Below the pieces are notes generated by a model. That model was not told the origin of the DNA. It was given only the letters and a program-made list of their open reading frames with translations, and did no database searches. This document shows, one piece after another, positions 4,465-6,572 of a stretch of DNA of 6,572 nucleotides. Source of the DNA: Candidatus Colimorpha enterica (lineage in GTDB: Bacteria > Bacillota > Clostridia > Oscillospirales > CAG-272); the NCBI GenBank assembly GCA_018065475.1, contig JAGHTD010000334.1, positions 1 to 6,572 of the forward strand. Reading direction: 5' to 3'. Position numbers and translations under genes: made by a program. How positions within the stretch are numbered: position 1 is the stretch's first letter; the number at the start of each line of letters is the position of its first letter.

Positions 4465-5352
4465 ATGAAAAAAACGTTATTCAAAGGAGCGGCGACCGCC
4501 CTCATCACACCTCTTGACGAAAACGGCGTCAACTACGCCCAGCTCGGAAAGCTCATCGACTGGCAGATCGGGGAAGGCATAAACGCCCTCGTCATCGCCG
4601 GAACGACGGGCGAGGGTTCCACCCTCACCGACGATGAACACAAGGCGGTGCTTAAATATTCCGTCGAAAAGGCGGGCGGCAGAGTGCCGATCATAGCCGG
4701 AACGGGCTCAAACGACACCGCTTACGCCGTCGAGCTGACGAAATACGCCTGCTCCGTCGGCTGTGACGGTATGCTCGTCGTCACCCCCTACTACAACAAG
4801 GCGACGCAGAACGGGCTGATCAGAATGTATGAGACGATAGCCGACGCTTCCGACAAGCCGCTGATCCTCTACAACGTCCCCTCCCGCACCGGAGTCGGGA
4901 TCGAGCCGAAGACCTATCTCGCTCTCTCGGAGCATCCGAATATCGTCGGTATCAAGGAGGCAAACGGCAACATCTCGAAGATTGCGGAGACCTTTGCCCT
5001 TGTCGGGAACCGTCTTGCGATCTATTCCGGCAACGACGATCAGATCGTACCGATAATGTCCCTCGGCGGAATGGGCGTCATCTCGGTGCTTTCAAACGTC
5101 GCCCCCGCAGAGACGGCGAAGATGTGCCGTCTCATGCTCGACGGCAGCACCTACGAGGCGGCAAAAATGCAGCTTGATTACCTCCCGCTCATCAACGCTC
5201 TGTTCAGCGAGGTCAATCCCATCCCCGTCAAGTACGCGATGTCCGAAATGGGCTTCTGCAAGAACTTCCTCCGCCTTCCCCTCACCGAAATGGAGGAGGC
5301 GCACGCCGCGGTGCTTCGCGGTCTTATGAAGGAAAAGGGACTTGTAAAATGA
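4465..5352 (+). CDS. dapA: 4-hydroxy-tetrahydrodipicolinate synthase (DapA)
   Basis: DapA condenses pyruvate with L-aspartate 4-semialdehyde, the committed step of diaminopimelate/lysine synthesis, in the cytosol. The 295-residue length is normal. The TIM-barrel lyase motifs are intact: GTTGEG with T47/T48, VVTPYYNKATQ with Y110, LYNVPSRTG with Y136 and R141, and GIKEANG with the Schiff-base lysine K164 (E. coli T44/T45, Y107, Y133, R138, K161). The E. coli lysine feedback site is only partly kept: S48, A49, H53 and E84 correspond here to G51, S52, D56 and Y87, while H56, N80 and Y106 are retained. ATG 4465 has AAGGAG (4449-4454) 10 bases upstream. The gene overlaps dapB by ATGA. The lysine riboswitch at 3476-3643 is the likely regulator, though it is remote. 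Confidence 0.96.
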   Translation: MKKTLFKGAATALITPLDENGVNYAQLGKLIDWQIGEGINALVIAGTTGEGSTLTDDEHKAVLKYSVEKAGGRVPIIAGTGSNDTAYAVELTKYACSVGCDGMLVVTPYYNKATQNGLIRMYETIADASDKPLILYNVPSRTGVGIEPKTYLALSEHPNIVGIKEANGNISKIAETFALVGNRLAIYSGNDDQIVPIMSLGGMGVISVLSNVAPAETAKMCRLMLDGSTYEAAKMQLDYLPLINALFSEVNPIPVKYAMSEMGFCKNFLRLPLTEMEEAHAAVLRGLMKEKGLVK

Positions 5353-6089
5353 AGATAATTTTATCCGGTATCGGCGGCCACATGGGCAGAGAAGTGCTTG
5401 CCCTCGCCGAAAAAGGCGTGAGAAACGCCATAATATCAATGGGAATTGACAAAATGGGCTATGACGGGAACATCCCGACGGCTTCGGACTATGCAGCCGC
5501 CCCCGCCGACGGCGACGTCATCGTCGATTTCTCCCACCACTCGGTGACGGCGGAGCTTCTTGACTATGCCGTTGTGCACTCACTCCCCCTCGTCCTCGCC
5601 ACCACGGGACAGACGGATGAGGAAAAGGCGCTCATAAAGCAGGCGTCGGAGAAGATCCCCCTCTTTTTCGCATCCAATTTCAGTCTCGGCGTCGCCCTGC
5701 TGATCGGGCTTGCGAAAAAGACCGCCGAGGTAATGAAGGGCGCGGACATCGAGATAATCGAGACGCACCACGTCCGCAAGGTCGATGCCCCCTCCGGCAC
5801 CGCGCTCTCTATCGCGGAGGGAATAAGGGAAGTAAGACCCGAGCTGACCGTCAACTGCGGAAGAAGCGGTTTCGGCAAGCGTGAGGAGAACGAGATCGGC
5901 ATTTCCTCGGTGAGAATGGGCAATATCGTCGGCATACACGAGGTCAGGGTCTGCACCGACAACCAGTGCATAACCCTCAAACACGAGGCGTTCAGCCGTG
6001 CGCTCTTCGCCGAAGGCGCTCTCGCCGCCGCCGAGTTCATTATAGGCAAGCCGAACGGACTTTACGATATGAAGGCGATGATAGAATGA
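5349..6089 (+). CDS. dapB: 4-hydroxy-tetrahydrodipicolinate reductase (DapB)
   Basis: DapB reduces the DapA product to tetrahydrodipicolinate with NAD(P)H. The 246-residue protein is compact for the family (often about 250-270). Visible motifs are the Rossmann nucleotide loop GIGGHMGREV (7-16), DFSHHSVT (60-67), ATTGQTDEE (84-92) and ASNFSLGVAL (108-117). The catalytic block EIIETHHVRKVDAPSGTA (135-152) carries the H140/H141 pair and K144 (E. coli HHxxK with H159 and K163). RMGNIVGIHEV (189-199) corresponds to the family's R-x-G-x-I-V-G-x-H segment. The start overlaps the dapA stop by 4 bases (ATGA, 5349-5352), indicating translational coupling. No key residue is missing. Its product feeds the dehydrogenase encoded next. 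Confidence 0.96.
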   Translation: MKIILSGIGGHMGREVLALAEKGVRNAIISMGIDKMGYDGNIPTASDYAAAPADGDVIVDFSHHSVTAELLDYAVVHSLPLVLATTGQTDEEKALIKQASEKIPLFFASNFSLGVALLIGLAKKTAEVMKGADIEIIETHHVRKVDAPSGTALSIAEGIREVRPELTVNCGRSGFGKREENEIGISSVRMGNIVGIHEVRVCTDNQCITLKHEAFSRALFAEGALAAAEFIIGKPNGLYDMKAMIE

Positions 6090-6572
6090 TGAAAATCGGA
6101 ATATACGGCTACGGCAACCTCGGCAGAGGTGTCGAGCTTGCGGTAAAGAACAGCTCCGACGCCGAGCTTGTCGGCGTTTTCACAAGACGCGATCCGAAGA
6201 CGGTGGCGACGCTGACGGGCGCACCCGTCTTTTCCGCTTCGACGGTCGATGACTTCGTGGGGAAGATCGACGTCATGGTGATATGCGGAGGAAGCGCGAC
6301 CGATCTCCCGGTCATGACCCCCTTTCTCGCCGAACAGTTCAGCGGCGTTGACAGCTTCGACAACCACCACCACATCCCGGAGCATTTCGGAAAGGTCGAT
6401 GAAGCGGCAAAGAAGGGCGGGAACGCCGCCGTCATTTCGGGCGGCTGGGATCCCGGTCTCTTCTCGCTTGCCCGCCTCTACGGAAGCGCAGTCCTCCCCG
6501 ACGGCGAAAGCTATACATTCTGGGGCAGAGGCGTCAGCCAGGGACATTCCGACGCCGTGCGCAGGATAGAAG
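6086..6572 (+). CDS. ddh: meso-Diaminopimelate dehydrogenase (Ddh), 5' part
   Basis: The first 162 residues of an enzyme of about 325 are present; the gene runs off the right edge. Ddh converts tetrahydrodipicolinate, ammonia and NADPH to meso-diaminopimelate in one step, bypassing the acylated intermediates. Motifs match the Corynebacterium glutamicum enzyme: the Rossmann start IGIYGYGNLGRGVE (4-17), FTRRD (32-36), GGSATDLP (68-75), VDSFDNHHHIPEH (88-100), SGGWDPGLFSL (118-128) and FWGRGVSQGHSDAVRRI (145-161). Two ATGs lie in tandem at 6086 and 6089. I prefer 6086 because it gives the same ATGA overlap as dapA/dapB and sits 10 bases after GAAGG (6071-6075), but 6089 would remove only one Met. 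No acyltransferase genes of the rival pathways lie between dapB and ddh. Confidence 0.94.
   Translation, partial: MMKIGIYGYGNLGRGVELAVKNSSDAELVGVFTRRDPKTVATLTGAPVFSASTVDDFVGKIDVMVICGGSATDLPVMTPFLAEQFSGVDSFDNHHHIPEHFGKVDEAAKKGGNAAVISGGWDPGLFSLARLYGSAVLPDGESYTFWGRGVSQGHSDAVRRIE

Noticed and set aside
1..6572. CRISPR array, tRNA or rRNA genes, transposase genes
   Set aside because: No regularly spaced direct repeats, cloverleaf-like segments or transposase-like proteins were seen on either strand.

Overview
The window looks like a chromosomal segment of a fairly GC-rich Clostridia-type Firmicute, plausibly an uncultured gut Oscillospirales/Ruminococcaceae relative. The grounds are strong AGGAGG-type ribosome sites, a YwlG/UPF0340 gene, a lysine riboswitch, a Thr/Glu-rich surface-protein linker and many small GC-rich intergenic palindromes. 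The taxonomic call is an inference from style, not from a marker gene. All supported genes are on the + strand.

Layout. (1) 2-247: C-terminal end of an aldo/keto reductase with a 4Fe-4S motif. (2) 248-838: no convincing gene; a chain of hairpins and repeat units. (3) 839-1486: an isolated AT-rich orphan gene, possibly an HNH-like nuclease, with the look of a transferred gene. (4) 1487-1682: a short leader with a possible 38-codon ORF and two competing base-pairing options, ahead of (5) 1683-2264, a UPF0340 (YwlG/TIGR01440) protein, and (6) 2266-3381, a secreted or membrane-tethered SGNH/GDSL hydrolase; these two are one base apart. (7) 3430-3709: a near-consensus promoter, a lysine riboswitch and an intrinsic terminator. 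(8) 3710-4464: about 750 bases without a gene, holding a 200-bp MITE-like inverted-repeat element, several palindromic repeats, a 75-nt bounded palindrome and a candidate second promoter. (9) 4465-6572: dapA, dapB and the first half of ddh, joined by 4-nt ATGA overlaps.

How the genes work together. dapA, dapB and ddh carry aspartate semialdehyde to meso-diaminopimelate in three enzymes (the dehydrogenase variant), feeding peptidoglycan and lysine synthesis. The lysine riboswitch is the natural controller, but it lies about 820 bases upstream of dapA behind a terminator and repeat DNA, and a second promoter may serve dapA directly. DapA also lacks several residues of the E. coli lysine feedback site, so end-product control may rest on the RNA, or may have been partly lost.

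I found no CRISPR array, tRNA, rRNA, transposase or obvious defence operon. The least explained material is the non-coding structured DNA at 248-838, 1517-1682 and 3710-4290, and the orphan gene at 839-1486.
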